Of a DNA stretch of 64,000 bases, positions 11,585-21,716 are shown piece after piece; position 1 is the stretch's first letter; the number at the start of each line of letters is the position of its first letter. Below the pieces are notes generated by a model. The model was not told the DNA's origin. It was given only the letters and a program-made list of their open reading frames with translations, and ran no database searches. Where the stretch lies: contig OW804096.1 in assembly GCA_942159475.1 (NCBI GenBank), positions 136,471,791 to 136,535,790 on the forward strand. The letters run 5' to 3'. The translations under genes and the position numbers were made by a program. Source of the stretch: Sthenelais limicola (taxonomy: Eukaryota > Annelida > Polychaeta > Phyllodocida > Sigalionidae).

Positions 11585-11660
11585 GCTAATCATTTTAATC
11601 TCTGCCCTTTTGGGACTTTCGAGGCACTGATTAACAACATCAATTCTTTTTTTTCCATCG
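11585..11660. other. Conserved T-run segment Q, copy 1
   Basis: TTTTAATCTCTGCCC..., then GATTAACAAC..., then a run of eight T. It matches 13070-13155, which has a clearer hairpin. It could be the end of a small Pol III transcript on the plus strand or a structured promoter part. Not identified. Confidence 0.45.
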
Positions 11661-11818
11661 AGGAAGGGACTGCCAGTCAATTACGGCAGCACTGCATTGG
11701 TACAATGCCATGCCACTAAGACAGTTAGCGGGGACTGGAGAGACGCTGCATGAAGGTTATAGGGCAGCATTGCAGGGAAGGAAGGGCAAGGGAGCCCATT
11801 GACTTTGGAATTTGATCT

Positions 11819-11982
11819 AGAGGGATAGCGCGAATGCAGTCCCCCACTAACAGAAATTACGCACCCGGTTCATCCACATTGGGAATGATCGCAAGCGTCA
11901 ACCCAACCATAGTGCAATGGAGGGGCCTCAGCCTGGGGGAACCGCCTTGCCGATCACGGTCTCCCCCATGCTAAGTAAGTAT
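11819..11982 (-). ncRNA. U1 spliceosomal snRNA, variant copy
   Basis: Read on the minus strand, this 164-nt segment has the U1 layout. The 5' end is ATACTTACTTAGC, then stem-loop 1 (GGGGGAGACCGTGATCGGC), and stem-loop 2 with the U1A-type loop CCATTGCACTATGG. Stem-loop 3 is around TTCCCAATGTGG, the Sm site is AATTTCTGT, and the 3' hairpin is GGGGGACTGCATTCGCGC. Length equals the usual 164 nt. A 3'-box-like CAAATTCCAAAGTCAAT follows. Canonical U1 begins AUACUUACCUG; here position 9 is U and position 11 is A, which changes pairing with exon positions -1 and -3 of a 5' splice site. It may be a functional variant or a decaying copy. Confidence 0.9.
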
Positions 11983-12362
11983 TCTTGTGGTGTGGCTTGG
12001 CAGGAGACCCATGGTGAGCTGGCCGCAGCCCAAAGAGGTGTCTCCTCCGGCCCATGTTGTCACCCAATGCCCTGGCAGACGTGAGACGCTTGTCCTCTTT
12101 CCAACACCCCAACCAGGCCACATGAAGTGCCTGATGCTTTTCTATGTTCCGAAAGCCCTTCCCAGCGTTCCCGGACCCTGCCGGTAGTGACTGACAGTCC
12201 TTTTCCTTCAATATAAGACCACCACTTTCAAAGTGCTGCCGCCCTGGTGTCAAACAGGGAAAGCTTCCTTCACACACCTGGCCTTTGCTCTGCTCTAACT
12301 CACAAGGTAGGGGGGAGGGGAGGAGAGGGGCCAACCATCTTAACTAGAGGCAGGAAGCATTG
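11983..12362. repeat. snRNA-cluster repeat segment R, copy 1 (U1 upstream region)
   Basis: Strongly similar to 13434-13812. It contains CTTGGCAGGAGACCCATGG near the gene and CCTGGTGTCAAACAG at 12243-12257. On the minus strand this is the 5' flank of the U1 gene at 11819-11982, so conservation is expected for promoter elements. Copy 2 of this segment carries a short deletion around 13505. Confidence 0.85.
12243..12257 (-). promoter_or_regulatory. Distal motif of U1 variant gene
   Basis: CCTGGTGTCAAACAG lies 261 bp upstream of the U1 start at 11982. The position suits a distal sequence element of a Pol II snRNA promoter. The factor is unknown. Confidence 0.5.
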
Positions 12363-12452
12363 GCAGCATCCAATCTCTCTCTTGAGAGAAACAAAGGGAT
12401 GTGGAGGTGGGAGAGATAGCAACAGGTGCAGGTATGATTTTGGTGTTATTGG

Positions 12453-12577
12453 TCACCTTGCCACAAGGGACAGGGTTGTAAAAATTGGTCTATAGACTCA
12501 TTGTCTTCTTCCTCCCCACGGAAATCTTTAGTAAAAGGCGAAAGATTTATGCAAGGAATGAAGAGAAACCAGAGTTG
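12453..12577 (-). ncRNA. U5 spliceosomal snRNA
   Basis: The minus strand reads AACTCTGGTTTCTCTTCA at the 5' end, then TAAATCTTTCGCCTTTTACT with AAAGATTTCCGTGG. This is the U5 stem with the invariant loop I (CGCCUUUUACU), which aligns exon ends in the spliceosome. An Sm-type site AATTTTTAC and a 3' hairpin (CCCTTGTGGCAAGG) follow. Both ends are approximate to a few bases. It is the only U5 copy seen. It lies between the two U1 genes in the same orientation, with a motif-bearing upstream segment like theirs. Confidence 0.92.
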
Positions 12578-12702
12578 ACTCAAACCTTGTCTGGCAGCAA
12601 TACTCCTACTCTAGAGGAAACACAGGGAAAAGGTATGACCAAAAGCTCCATCGTCCCAGCACTTGGGGGAGAACAAAACGCTGTCCCGGCCTGTCAGAAA
12701 AT

Positions 12703-12893
12703 GGGTGGAAATGACTGGTTGCCGTGCCCCAACCACTCTCTCTGACCCTTCTGGCAGACATCCTGCCCTTTGGCCCTCGGTTTACAGCAATGGACATTTC
12801 ATCCTTGCAGTCTGAGGACACCTGCCACCTGGTGTCAAGCAGAGGCATCTAAGCATACAAAGACTCCCAGTTCTTTCCCTGGTGGCTAGTCAC
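12703..12893. repeat. snRNA-cluster repeat segment P, copy 2 (U5 upstream region)
   Basis: Similar to 11403-11577. It begins about 125 bp upstream of the U5 start, so it is probably the distal part of the U5 promoter. Confidence 0.8.
12828..12842 (-). promoter_or_regulatory. Distal motif of U5 gene
   Basis: CCTGGTGTCAAGCAG lies 251 bp upstream of the U5 start, nearly the same distance as in front of both U1 genes. Confidence 0.5.
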
Positions 12894-13069
12894 TGCACTG
12901 CCAACCGCAGATCTAACTACCGGACAGGAGATGCCATGGCAGAGGGTCTGGGAACGCACAGCGTGGATAAAGGATTAAAGACCGACATTGAGGGGCAGCC
13001 ATATTAATTTGGCTTCGCCTTGGGACTATGCATGTAACAGTGCACCAGCAGTCCTGAAAGTGAGGTTAG

Positions 13070-13155
13070 TAATCCTTTTAATCTCTGCCCTTTGGTGGTT
13101 ATAGCCCCAAGACGTTTGGGGCGCAGATTAACAAACAGCGATTCTTTTTTTCCAA
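13070..13155. other. Conserved T-run segment Q, copy 2
   Basis: Plus strand: TTTTAATCTCTGCCC, a perfect hairpin GCCCCAAGACGTTTGGGGC, a 3' strand GCAGATTAAC that can pair with the start, then seven T. The hairpin plus T-run is what a short Pol III RNA would look like. Family not recognised. Confidence 0.4.
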
Positions 13156-13269
13156 TCGAGGCTAAGTCAGCTAGCAGGGACCTGGGAGATGCTGCCTGAA
13201 GGTTAGGGCAGTGAGCAGGGAAGGAAGGGAGGGAGGGCAAGGCAGCCCATTGACTTTTGAATTTGATCT

Positions 13270-13433
13270 CGAGGGATAGCGCGAACGCAGTCCCCCCCTA
13301 ACAGAAATTACGCACCCGAGTCATCCACATTTGGGATGATCGCAAGCGTCAACCCAACCGTAGTGCAATGGAGGGGCCTCAGCCTGGGGGAACCGCCTCG
13401 CCGATCACGGTCTCCCCTGTGCCAGGTAAGTAT
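13270..13433 (-). ncRNA. U1 spliceosomal snRNA, canonical 5' end
   Basis: Minus strand, 164 nt. The 5' end ATACTTACCTGGC carries the perfect 5' splice-site-recognition sequence. Stem-loop 2 has CCATTGCACTACGG, stem-loop 3 surrounds TCCCAAATGTGG, the Sm site is AATTTCTGT and the last hairpin is GGGGGACTGCGTTCGCGC. The stem-loop 1 loop reads AUCGGCGAG, where most animals have AUCACGAAG (U1-70K binding loop), so this loop is divergent here. A 3'-box-like CAAATTCAAAAGTCAAT follows. About 91% identical by eye to the copy at 11819-11982. Confidence 0.93.
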
Positions 13434-13812
13434 GCTTGTGGTGTGGCCTGGCAGGAGACCCATGGTGAACTGGCAACAGCCGAAAGCGGTGTCTCTTCTG
13501 CAGACGTGGCAGACGTGAGACGCTTGCCCTCTTTCCAACACCCCAGCCATGCCACATGAACTGCCTGATGCTTCTCTATGTTCCGAAAGCCCTTCCCAGC
13601 GTCGCCGGGCCCTGCCGGTCACACAAACGTAACGACTGGCAGTTCTTTTCCTTCAATAAGACCACCACTTTCAAAGTGCTGCCACCCTGGTGTCAAACAG
13701 GGGAAGCTTCCTTCTCAGACCTGGCCTTTGCTCTGCTCTAACTCACAAGGTAGGGGGCAGGGGAGGAGAGGGGCCAACCATCTTAACTAGAGGCAGAAAG
13801 CATTGGCAGCAT
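13434..13812. repeat. snRNA-cluster repeat segment R, copy 2 (U1 upstream region)
   Basis: Counterpart of 11983-12362, ending in AACTAGAGGCAGAAAGCATT. It holds the distal motif at 13686-13700. Open frames crossing it on both strands simply reflect its high GC content. Confidence 0.85.
13686..13700 (-). promoter_or_regulatory. Distal motif of canonical U1 gene
   Basis: CCTGGTGTCAAACAG lies 253 bp upstream of the U1 start at 13433. Confidence 0.5.
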
Positions 13813-15269
13813 CGATTATTGAGGTTGCTCTCTAGAACCAATAAAAACATGACAAGACATGTTACTATTTCACAAATTGTATTTTATTTGATTCTTTTCT
13901 TAATAATTATGAGAGGGCCGGAGGACCTGCCTATGATACTAATCCATACATAATGAGCTATACCTTTATTCTAAAATAACAACCTTTCACATATAATAGG
14001 GGATTTCTATGTGTCACTACTTTATTTGCCATTATTTTCTTATACCTATCTGAATTTAAGTCATTTGACCGAAACACTTGACAAATGGGTTATTATTCTG
14101 GACAAATTATATTGTGGACAAATGAGTTGAATCATATTATAATCATAATCATTCTACCCCGCCACAGGTTTTGAATTCCCACTATTCAAGGAAAGTTAAA
14201 ACATTTGGATTTTGAAAATCTTCAACGTTTCATTTGATTTGTCCAATATTTTGCCCTGGCTTAGTCAAGGATGAACAATATCCAAAGAATGGTCACAGCG
14301 CTATATACTGTAACCTTAAATGTATTAATTTTCGGGCAGTATACATTTATTTCTTCTATTTTAGCGCATTAACCTCTGTGCGTGAAAATAAAACCTATGA
14401 GAAAGTTAACATTATTTGTATTATCCGGGTTAGCTCCCAACAGTTTTAGTGTAAATAGCTATTCTGATATTTTTTTATTTTTTTTTGCACATCGGTTTTA
14501 TTTCCATTACACATGGTACATATCACAATATCGTGATGATTAATAGATTTGTGATACAGACTTCAAACTTATTAGAACAGACAAATGAGAAAAATACATA
14601 GGCTGACGCACAATAAGGACAATTGCCATTGACACAAACTGTTGTTGATAGACTGATTGATTTCATCAAAAGCACCATAAAATGGAAGATCTTATTTTTT
14701 GTGCATGGTAGCTGTACGTCGATTTTTCAGATGTTTCATTGAACAGATTACACTAATTTGTAGCAGTCAACTAAACAATATATTCCCTCTTCGATAACTG
14801 AATAAAAAGAAAAAAAATGAATATTAATTCTCCTTTTTCTGTAGGTTTCACTATATACTCAGATAATGAATATAAACATATGAATCGCTTCACATGTTTT
14901 CTTATCTGGAAGTTAAGCATTAAACTTATTACAATAACATCAAACTCCCCATTTTAAACTAGAATGGGAACTTTATATACTTTCTTTTTAATGACACCAT
15001 AGATATCAATTACTAGATTAAATGATCTTTATTAACCAATCCCTATGCCGGATAGCCATTCTGATATTCGTGTTGTCAATTGTTTGGGGAGAAATAAAGT
15101 AAGACAAGACTGTCTTCTCTATTAACGTTCACGTTAAAAACATAATTATTAACTTAATCTTGAACAAGCGAACTTACTGGGCGACCATGTTCCAGCTTTG
15201 TCTGGACCATTCTCTGGCTTTCTTCGTCGCCCAGGGTGTCGCCACGTATAGAGCACTTGTGTCAGCACA
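13813..15269. other. AT-rich intergenic sequence
   Basis: No gene was recognised. About 14302-14403 is a degraded relative of the family D element at 15937-16149 (ACTGTAA...GTATTAATTTTCG and GCGTGAAAATAAAA). Confidence 0.5.
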
Positions 15270-15423
15270 TGTGTCAGATTTTCAGAATTTTCGGCATTGC
15301 ATTTATTCTAGCAATCTATTTGGTTAGGTTGAATTGTATTTTGAACTATATTTTCGTCTGAAATTTGGGTTATTTGAGAAGATTGACGAAGTCGAATTGT
15401 ACATTTCCTAAAAATCTGACCCA
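15270..15423 (+). mobile_element. MITE family A, internally deleted
   Basis: The start TGTCAGATTTTCAGAATTTT jumps directly to TTCGGCATTGC, so about 80 bp of the left half are missing. The right half and distal end are intact. Confidence 0.8.
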
Positions 15424-15554
15424 CATGTATGTGAAAGCTAACCATAGCGTCTGTTAATGAACCTTTTAAAGCCAGCCTAATTATGACGAAAGACATTTTT
15501 ATTTAATCAATTCAAACTATTCACATTATATTCTAGAATGCTTTCATCAAATGG

Positions 15555-15607
15555 GATGTGTTTCAGGAAAATGAGTCACAAGTCGCAAAATTGATATTTT
15601 TCAAAGT
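15555..15607 (+). mobile_element. MITE family B, 5' end fragment
   Basis: Only the first 53 bp remain. The tRNA-Lys segment follows directly. Confidence 0.7.
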
Positions 15608-15653
15608 CGTCTATAGGTGAAACGCACGGCAGAACGATCACCATCGGTTGGAG

Positions 15654-15659
15654 AAAAAA
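15654..15659 (-). terminator. Pol III terminator of tRNA-Lys(CUU)
   Basis: T6 on the minus strand, 5 bp after the tRNA 3' end. Confidence 0.75.
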
Positions 15660-15664
15660 CACAT

Positions 15665-15737
15665 CGCCCAATGTGGGGCTCGAACCCACGACCCCGAGAT
15701 TAAGAGTCTCGTGCTCTACCGACTGAGCTAACCGGGC
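15665..15737 (-). tRNA. tRNA-Lys (anticodon CUU)
   Basis: 73 nt on the minus strand, starting GCCCGGTTAGCTCAG. The acceptor stem pairs GCCCGGU with AUUGGGC, with G·U at two positions. The anticodon stem CGAGA/UCUCG encloses the loop CUCUUAA, giving CUU. The T arm is CGTGGGTTCGAGCCCCAC, and the discriminator is G73, as expected for eukaryotic tRNA-Lys. No intron. It sits between two pieces of family B elements and looks functional. Confidence 0.95.
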
Positions 15738-15834
15738 TGGTTACAACCCAGTGTGGTTCATTCAGCTGATTGAATGTTCTCATTTACGTTTAACAGTGTA
15801 TAATACATTTGCCAAATCTCAAGGCAATAATATA

Positions 15835-16353
15835 TGTGATGTGTTTCAGGTAAATGAGTCACAAGTCGCAAAAATGATATTTTTCAAACTGCTTCTATGT
15901 TTATTTTCTACAATATCCTTGCGTTTGTATGGAGTACACTGTAAACGTATTAATGTTCGCGCAGTATTTATTTTCGCTATTTTCGCGCACCCACCTTTGT
16001 GCGCGAAAATAAATCCTGCGCGAAAGGTATAATTATTGCATAAACAAGGTGTGAGACTTCCTTGCTGCGTGAATTTAAATCAGCGCGAAAAGGTGTCCAA
16101 GTACTTAGTGCGCGAATATTTATCTGCGCGAAAATAAATACGTTTACAGTATTTAGTAACTTTACTGGTATCTATCCATCCAGAAACATTGCAAACATTA
16201 TTTTTTTTCAACAAAAAAAATATCAAACTTAAAATATAGAAATATTTATTAGGTTTCCTAGAGTTTACTATCATTAGAATCACCGTGATCTTTTTTCAAA
16301 TATGGTGATTTCTCAAAATCCATATTTTGGGACTTATGATTCATTTTCCTAAC
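15835..16353 (+). mobile_element. MITE family B, split by a family D element
   Basis: The 5' part is 15835-15936 and the 3' part 16150-16353; together they make a nearly complete copy. The interruption is the foldback element at 15937-16149. Confidence 0.8.
15937..16149. mobile_element. Family D foldback MITE inside a family B copy
   Basis: Ends are inverted: CACTGTAAACGTATTAATG at the left and ATAAATACGTTTACAG at the right, with TA on both sides. Interior words GTTCGCGCAG, TTTTCGCGC and TGCGCGAAAATAAAT recur in both orientations. Confidence 0.8.
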
Positions 16354-16356
16354 ATG

Positions 16357-16543
16357 GATCACATATATCCTTGCATTTCTAAGGTCATCCTACAGAGAAT
16401 ATTTAGCTATTTTACTTGTAATGGTCCACTCGGAAATATTGCAAACATTCTTTTCAAAAATAAAATATCAAACTTAATATATAGAAATATATATGAAATA
16501 TATAGATGCACTGAAGAAAAACATTTTCTTGTAACACATCACA
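16357..16543 (+). mobile_element. MITE family B, degraded 3' part
   Basis: Starts inside the family sequence (ATCCTTGCATTTCTAAGG) and ends with CTTGTAACACATCACA. It directly abuts the previous copy. Confidence 0.65.
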
Positions 16544-16571
16544 AATGTTGATTAATGTCAAAGCATTCAGA

Positions 16572-16808
16572 GGGTGAAGTCGCCAGAAAATGTACAATTA
16601 GCCTTTACCAATCCTCTCAAATAATCCAAATTTGGGACAAAAGCTATCCTCAAAATGCAGTTCCAAAGAACAAAACAGATTTTGTAAATGAACCCATTGC
16701 ATAGTACAACAAAATACATTTAGCATTGATCATTTGTCAATATAACTCAGCAGTATTGACAAAATATGTCAAGCAGGCAAGTGTACATTTCTAGGCGATC
16801 TGACCCAT
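16572..16808 (-). mobile_element. MITE family A, mixed-end copy
   Basis: The left end is the alternative type GGGTGAAGTCGCCAG; the right end is CTAGGCGATCTGACCC, a mixture of both end types. Confidence 0.75.
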
Positions 16809-16825
16809 GACATATATATATATAA

Positions 16826-17012
16826 TGGATCAGATTTTCAGAAAATGCACAATCTACAGGTCTGCACATCCATCAAACTCTATTAAATTAGAATGAAAAT
16901 TGATAAATACAACGTATATCCGAAGGTATTCTGTATTGTATTCATTCAATAAATCTGTCTGGTTATGTTGAACTGTATTTTTAACCTGATTCTCGTCTTA
17001 AATTTGGATTAT
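16826..17012 (+). mobile_element. MITE family A, left part (outermost layer of a nest)
   Basis: Starts TGGATCAGATTTTCAG and runs to TTTGGATTATTT, where a LINE takes over. The missing distal piece is at 26135-26178. Together they rebuild one ordinary copy. Confidence 0.8.
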
Positions 17013-17016
17013 TTAG

Positions 17017-18485
17017 TCCAAAAAAAACCCATGGTATACTAAAGATTTAATAAAATTGGGTAAAGAACATAACAAAAGTTTTAAAATAGCCAAAAAATCT
17101 GGTAGGGAAGAGGACTGGTCTGAAGCCCGACGGCTAAGATGCCAAGTTAACACCAAAATAAAGAAGGCCAAGAGTAATTATATAAAGAACCAAATTCAGG
17201 AAAATAAAACTGACCCCAGGAAACTTTGGGATATTCTAAAGCCACTAATCTCCGGGAGCAACCCCAAATCTCTGAAAGGGGAAACCCTCATATCAGACAA
17301 TGAGGGACGCCTCTCCAAAGGTAAAGAGGCAGCCGAATATGTAAATGACTACTTTGTCACAATAGGCCCAAATCTGGCTGACAAAATAAAAAACAATCCT
17401 GAAAAAGGTGCCTTCGAATTGGGACCCAAAATGGAGTCTAAATTCTCATTTATTAAGATAACCCCATTAGCTGTTGAACTGGCCCTAAGTAAGATTGGCA
17501 ACTATAAGGCTTCAGGCATGAAATTCCTTCCTACCAAAATAATGAAACCCTGTATGTTAGCTTTAAGTACACAATTTTCTTACCTAAGTATTACAAATGA
17601 AGTACCTAAAGACTTTAAGAGTGTTATTGTTACTCCTGTTCATGAAGATGGTAATAAAACCCAAGCCGGTAACTATAGGCCGATCTCTTGTAATAAGCTT
17701 CCGGCCAAAATTCTTGAAACATGTATTCAGACTCAACTGGCAAGCTATTTAGAAGCCAATAAACTTATAAGTGATGTACAATTTGGTTTTAGAAAGAACA
17801 AATCTATAGTCGATGCTCATGAGTTCCTATTAGAAAAATTTAACAATAGTATTAATAACAAGAAAATGGTAGACCTTATATTTTTAGATTTCAAAAAAGC
17901 ATTTGACACTGTTAATCATTCATTATTGCTTAAAAAATTAAATTATTATGGTATTAAAGATTCAGAATATAAATGGTTTGAAAATTATCTCCAAAACAGA
18001 ACTCAACAAGTATCGATGAACGGTCAACTTTCCTCCTCAAAACCAGTCTTGTGTGGTGTTCCGCAGGGTACTTCCCTCGGGCCAGTTCTTTTTATTCTCT
18101 ACGTCAACGACTTATGGAAGTGTATTTCTAATTGTAACATCCAATTATTTGCCGATGATATGGTTCTTTATCAACAAAGAGAGAGAGATGGAGAAAAAAA
18201 TGTTTTGCTTCAGTCTGATCTTAATAGAGTTAAAGAATGGGGTGACGCCAACAAAATTTCACTAAATACTTCCAAGTGTAAAACCCTCACTGTCGGCACG
18301 AAGAATGAAAAGCAACAAACAATTTATTATATCAATGAGCAGCAACTAGACTCTGTGAAATACTATAAATACTTAGGCATAGAGCTGGACTGCCAACTCA
18401 ATTTTAAGAAATTTCTAGAGAAGAAAATCAACACTGTAAGAACAAAGGTACAAGCACTGTCCAAGTTATACGGTACATGTGATAA
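17017..18485 (+). pseudogene. LINE (CR1/L2/Jockey-like group) ORF2, 5'-truncated, first segment
   Basis: The frame enters with KNPWYTKDLIKLG, the linker usually found between endonuclease and reverse transcriptase, so the endonuclease is missing by 5' truncation. RT motifs are in order: NYRPISC, QFGFRKNKS, LIFLDFKKAFDTVNHS (catalytic Asp), CGVPQGTSLGPVLFILYVND and the active-site LFADDMVLY. The frame is open but is broken at 18485 by an LTR retrotransposon; the open frame running on to 18576 uses LTR sequence. It resumes at 24784. The element has lost its 5' half and is interrupted, hence inactive. Confidence 0.9.
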
Positions 18486-19190
18486 TGTTGCGAATCTTGC
18501 CTATGTTCTTTCCAGTGAGATGATTTGCCAGTGTTGCACTTTCTGTGTATCGACTCTGGATCTCTTCCAGGCTTAAATACTATTGATATTTAATAATAAT
18601 ATATTTGTGATCGTATAGGTTACTTCTCCGCGTAAATATTAATCATATCTCTAGCAAGGGTGGTGGAGGAAAGAACTATGTCCATGTCAAAGGCCTAGGG
18701 TGAATAATATGCTATGTTTTAAATCCCTCCGGATAGAATAAAGTAAAGAGAGAATACTTTGCAAGTCCAGTTTTATTCCTGATCAATCCTTGAGGTGAGG
18801 TTGGGTCCTTGTTCCCAACCTGACAATACATGAAGCTCAATGCAAAGGTCATGAATATCATAGCAAGTAACATAAGTTATGTACAATATGAATGAGGAAT
18901 ATATAAATAAATACAATGAGCAAATAAGTATAACCTTCATCATAAATTAGAGTAATATATAACATAAGAGCTGGTCGAAGTCTGGAAGCTCTATCATTAA
19001 CCAATAATTAGTTATAACATAATGAACTAATATAAGCAGAGAATAGCAGCAGTCCTGAAGATGTAGCCCCTTGTGGCATCTGGAGGTACCACGGGGTGTC
19101 CCGGAGCTTTCCCGGAGGTTGCCCGGAGCTTTCCCGGAGGTTGCCCGGAGCTGCATAGAGTCGTCATATATACTTCACAGGATCGTTACA
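18486..19190 (-). repeat. 3' LTR
   Basis: About 705 bp, TG...CA bounded. It carries a GC-rich tandem of TTTCCCGGAGGTTGCCCGGAG near its plus-strand right end. It matches 24072-24779 with a few differences (for example TTGCGAATC against TTGTGAATC). Confidence 0.93.
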
Positions 19191-19200
19191 CTCCCCCCCA
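19191..19200 (-). other. Polypurine tract
   Basis: Minus strand TGGGGGGGAG immediately before the 3' LTR, the expected primer site for plus-strand DNA synthesis. Confidence 0.75.
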
Positions 19201-21716
19201 ACCAAGGGAAATAAAATTTTGCAAGGAGGCAGAACATATTCCACGAGTTGTGAAATTTTATTCCATTAATTAATAACTTGTCCATGTAATAACGATCCAA
19301 CAATAACAGTCATAGCTTAATTGAAGCTCTGTTAAAGGATGTATGGAGGTACCATTGATGGAATCAGCTCCTCCTTCTTAGATTTGTTGAATCACAGAAA
19401 TTTGCTCCTCACAAAGTCCACATTATGATATAGGCAATTGTCCATCTCCCGATTGGTCATCAGTTGAAGCATCAGATCTCTGACAGAGTCCTGAGATGTG
19501 CTCTTCTTTTCATCTTAATCTTGTCCTTTCTGATTAATCTTGATGTTCCTTCTTTTTTTTTCTTTTATCAATTCCTTCCTATTATACCGACACACATGCT
19601 TCTCCCATTATACTTTATTGTCCTTAATGCATGAAAGCATTGCCTAATAGATCCAGATCTGAAGGCCAGGTGTAGAGAAGATTCCAAGTGATTTCCTAAG
19701 TCCTGAATGCCGGTAAATGACCTGTCTCATTTATGCATGGAAACACACATATATCATTCCATCATTCCTTCTCTTGTTAGTTGGTCCATATTCCATGTGA
19801 TAGGATTCCAAGCTTCCTCCTCCAAGGGCCTGCAAGTGATACAAGGATTGTTCCTAGCTTTCTTGATGATTTGTTCCCCTCTATCATTTCCAGCGAACTA
19901 TCCATTGTGCAGTTGACAATTCTACAATTATCCAAATCATTGACAAAATCCACACACTTGATATCCAGAATAGATGTGAGATATCTCAATACATTTCCTG
20001 AAATCCAAGGTTCTTCAAAGGCCAAAAAGGATCCTGATCCTCTATCCAAGCAAACTCAAGTCTCTTCTGCAATGGCCAGAATAAAAGTCCTGAAATATCC
20101 TATCCATATGAGATATGATATTCTTCCATTCCAGGGACACATATTGATTCCCTCAGAAGTCCTCAGAGCATGTTTCCTCCCAGTTGGATTACAAATCCAT
20201 GGTTGAATAGTAAATATTCTTTCTCTTCATTTCATAACCATGGGAAGAGGGAATGTATTCCTATCTGTGATCTCATCGAATTGTTGATCATCAGAACAGA
20301 ATGAGATATGGTATGATATATCATTCACCAACTTATTGAGATACGGGGTGATTGCCATATAGATCTGAGGGTCCCCAGTTGAAGTGATGTGTCACAAAAA
20401 GATGCCATTTTCCAATCTCTATAGAGATGTTTCCTTAGATCCTTTCCAATGAAATTGTTGTCATATTACTGCATTATTTAGGATAAATATCAAGGAATAT
20501 TCGATTTGCCGAGTGCATTCCAGAGATCCAATTGATGGTAGCTCTTCAATGTAATGAAGCAAATCCATCCACAATTGTCCATCCTTGTCATCTCTTAGAG
20601 GGAATTTACTCTCTATCCTGAGGTTCCTCACAGGGTGTACAGAGTTCCTCTGGTTGTTGTTTCTTTTCATTATCGTATTTCCCTCCTCTTGCTCTTCATT
20701 GTTTCTTTATTTTCTCTGGACATCTATATGTTTCCCGATACCAGAATTCTATGAATTCTCTAACATACTTCACATAGGAGAGAGGAACCATGAATATCCC
20801 TAAGCAGAAAACTTGTTATGTAATCCTCCTGATGGGTCTCCAACTGATCCATTTGATGGAAATTCCACCTGTAAATACCATGTCCTTGCAATAGGATTTT
20901 AAACACATTTACAGTCCTCTTCTGAGGAAGTCTAACATATTGTTAGAGAAAATAACAATAGAAGAATAGTTAATATTCTCATCTGAAAGAGATGAAAAAT
21001 TAAAAAAAATATCCCATGGTTTCAAAATTGGCCGTTAATCCACCATTTACAAGCATTTCTCTATGTGTCTCACCAAGAGCTTCTTTACATGTATATAACT
21101 TCTACTGGCGACAATGAATACATCAAATGTCATCTCCAGCCTTCCTATGGATTAATGTATTGGAGAATTATCCAAACCAGAGAAGCCATATCTTGAGGGA
21201 GCCCTAATCACCCTAATTTTTAGTTCTCCTGGCATTTTCTGGCGATTCAATATCCACTCCCTTGGTTTCTCTTTTTGCAGAACAAGAATTTAATACCTCT
21301 TGCTGCCCAGGACAAGGTGAGGCTTTTTAGATAATCCACATGCACTTTCGCCATTTATTTCATGCCTGTCCAGATGAGATATGTCCATTCCTTTAGTTTT
21401 TCAACCATCGGAAACAGACCTTCCCTCCATCCACAAAGTAGTTTTCCAGTTTACGCCAAAAAGGCCACTTTGAAGAGAACTATGAAGCATGCAGAATGGT
21501 TATGACCTGACCCAGTTAGGTGCCAAAATCATGTCTATATTATGAAGATCCTTCCTCAACCCCACACAGAGAATCCCATGGTGTAGGTACATCTGAGGCA
21601 TCAAAGCATATAATTTGTTAAAATCCCTAGATTCCATCTGCAACTTCACCAAGTTCCATTGCTAGACATGAATTCGTAAAAAGTTCTCCTTCCCTCTCTA
21701 TTGACTCCTCCTGATC
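19201..21716 (-). other. LTR-element interior without recognisable pol
   Basis: Several short minus-strand frames (near 19777-20049 and 20461-20670) lack RT or integrase motifs. They may be an eroded or foreign internal region. No function assigned. Confidence 0.5.

Noticed and set aside
11954..13953. Open frames of 60-126 codons on both strands in the GC-rich block
   Set aside because: They overlap U1/U5 genes and their duplicated flanks; high GC with few stops explains them.
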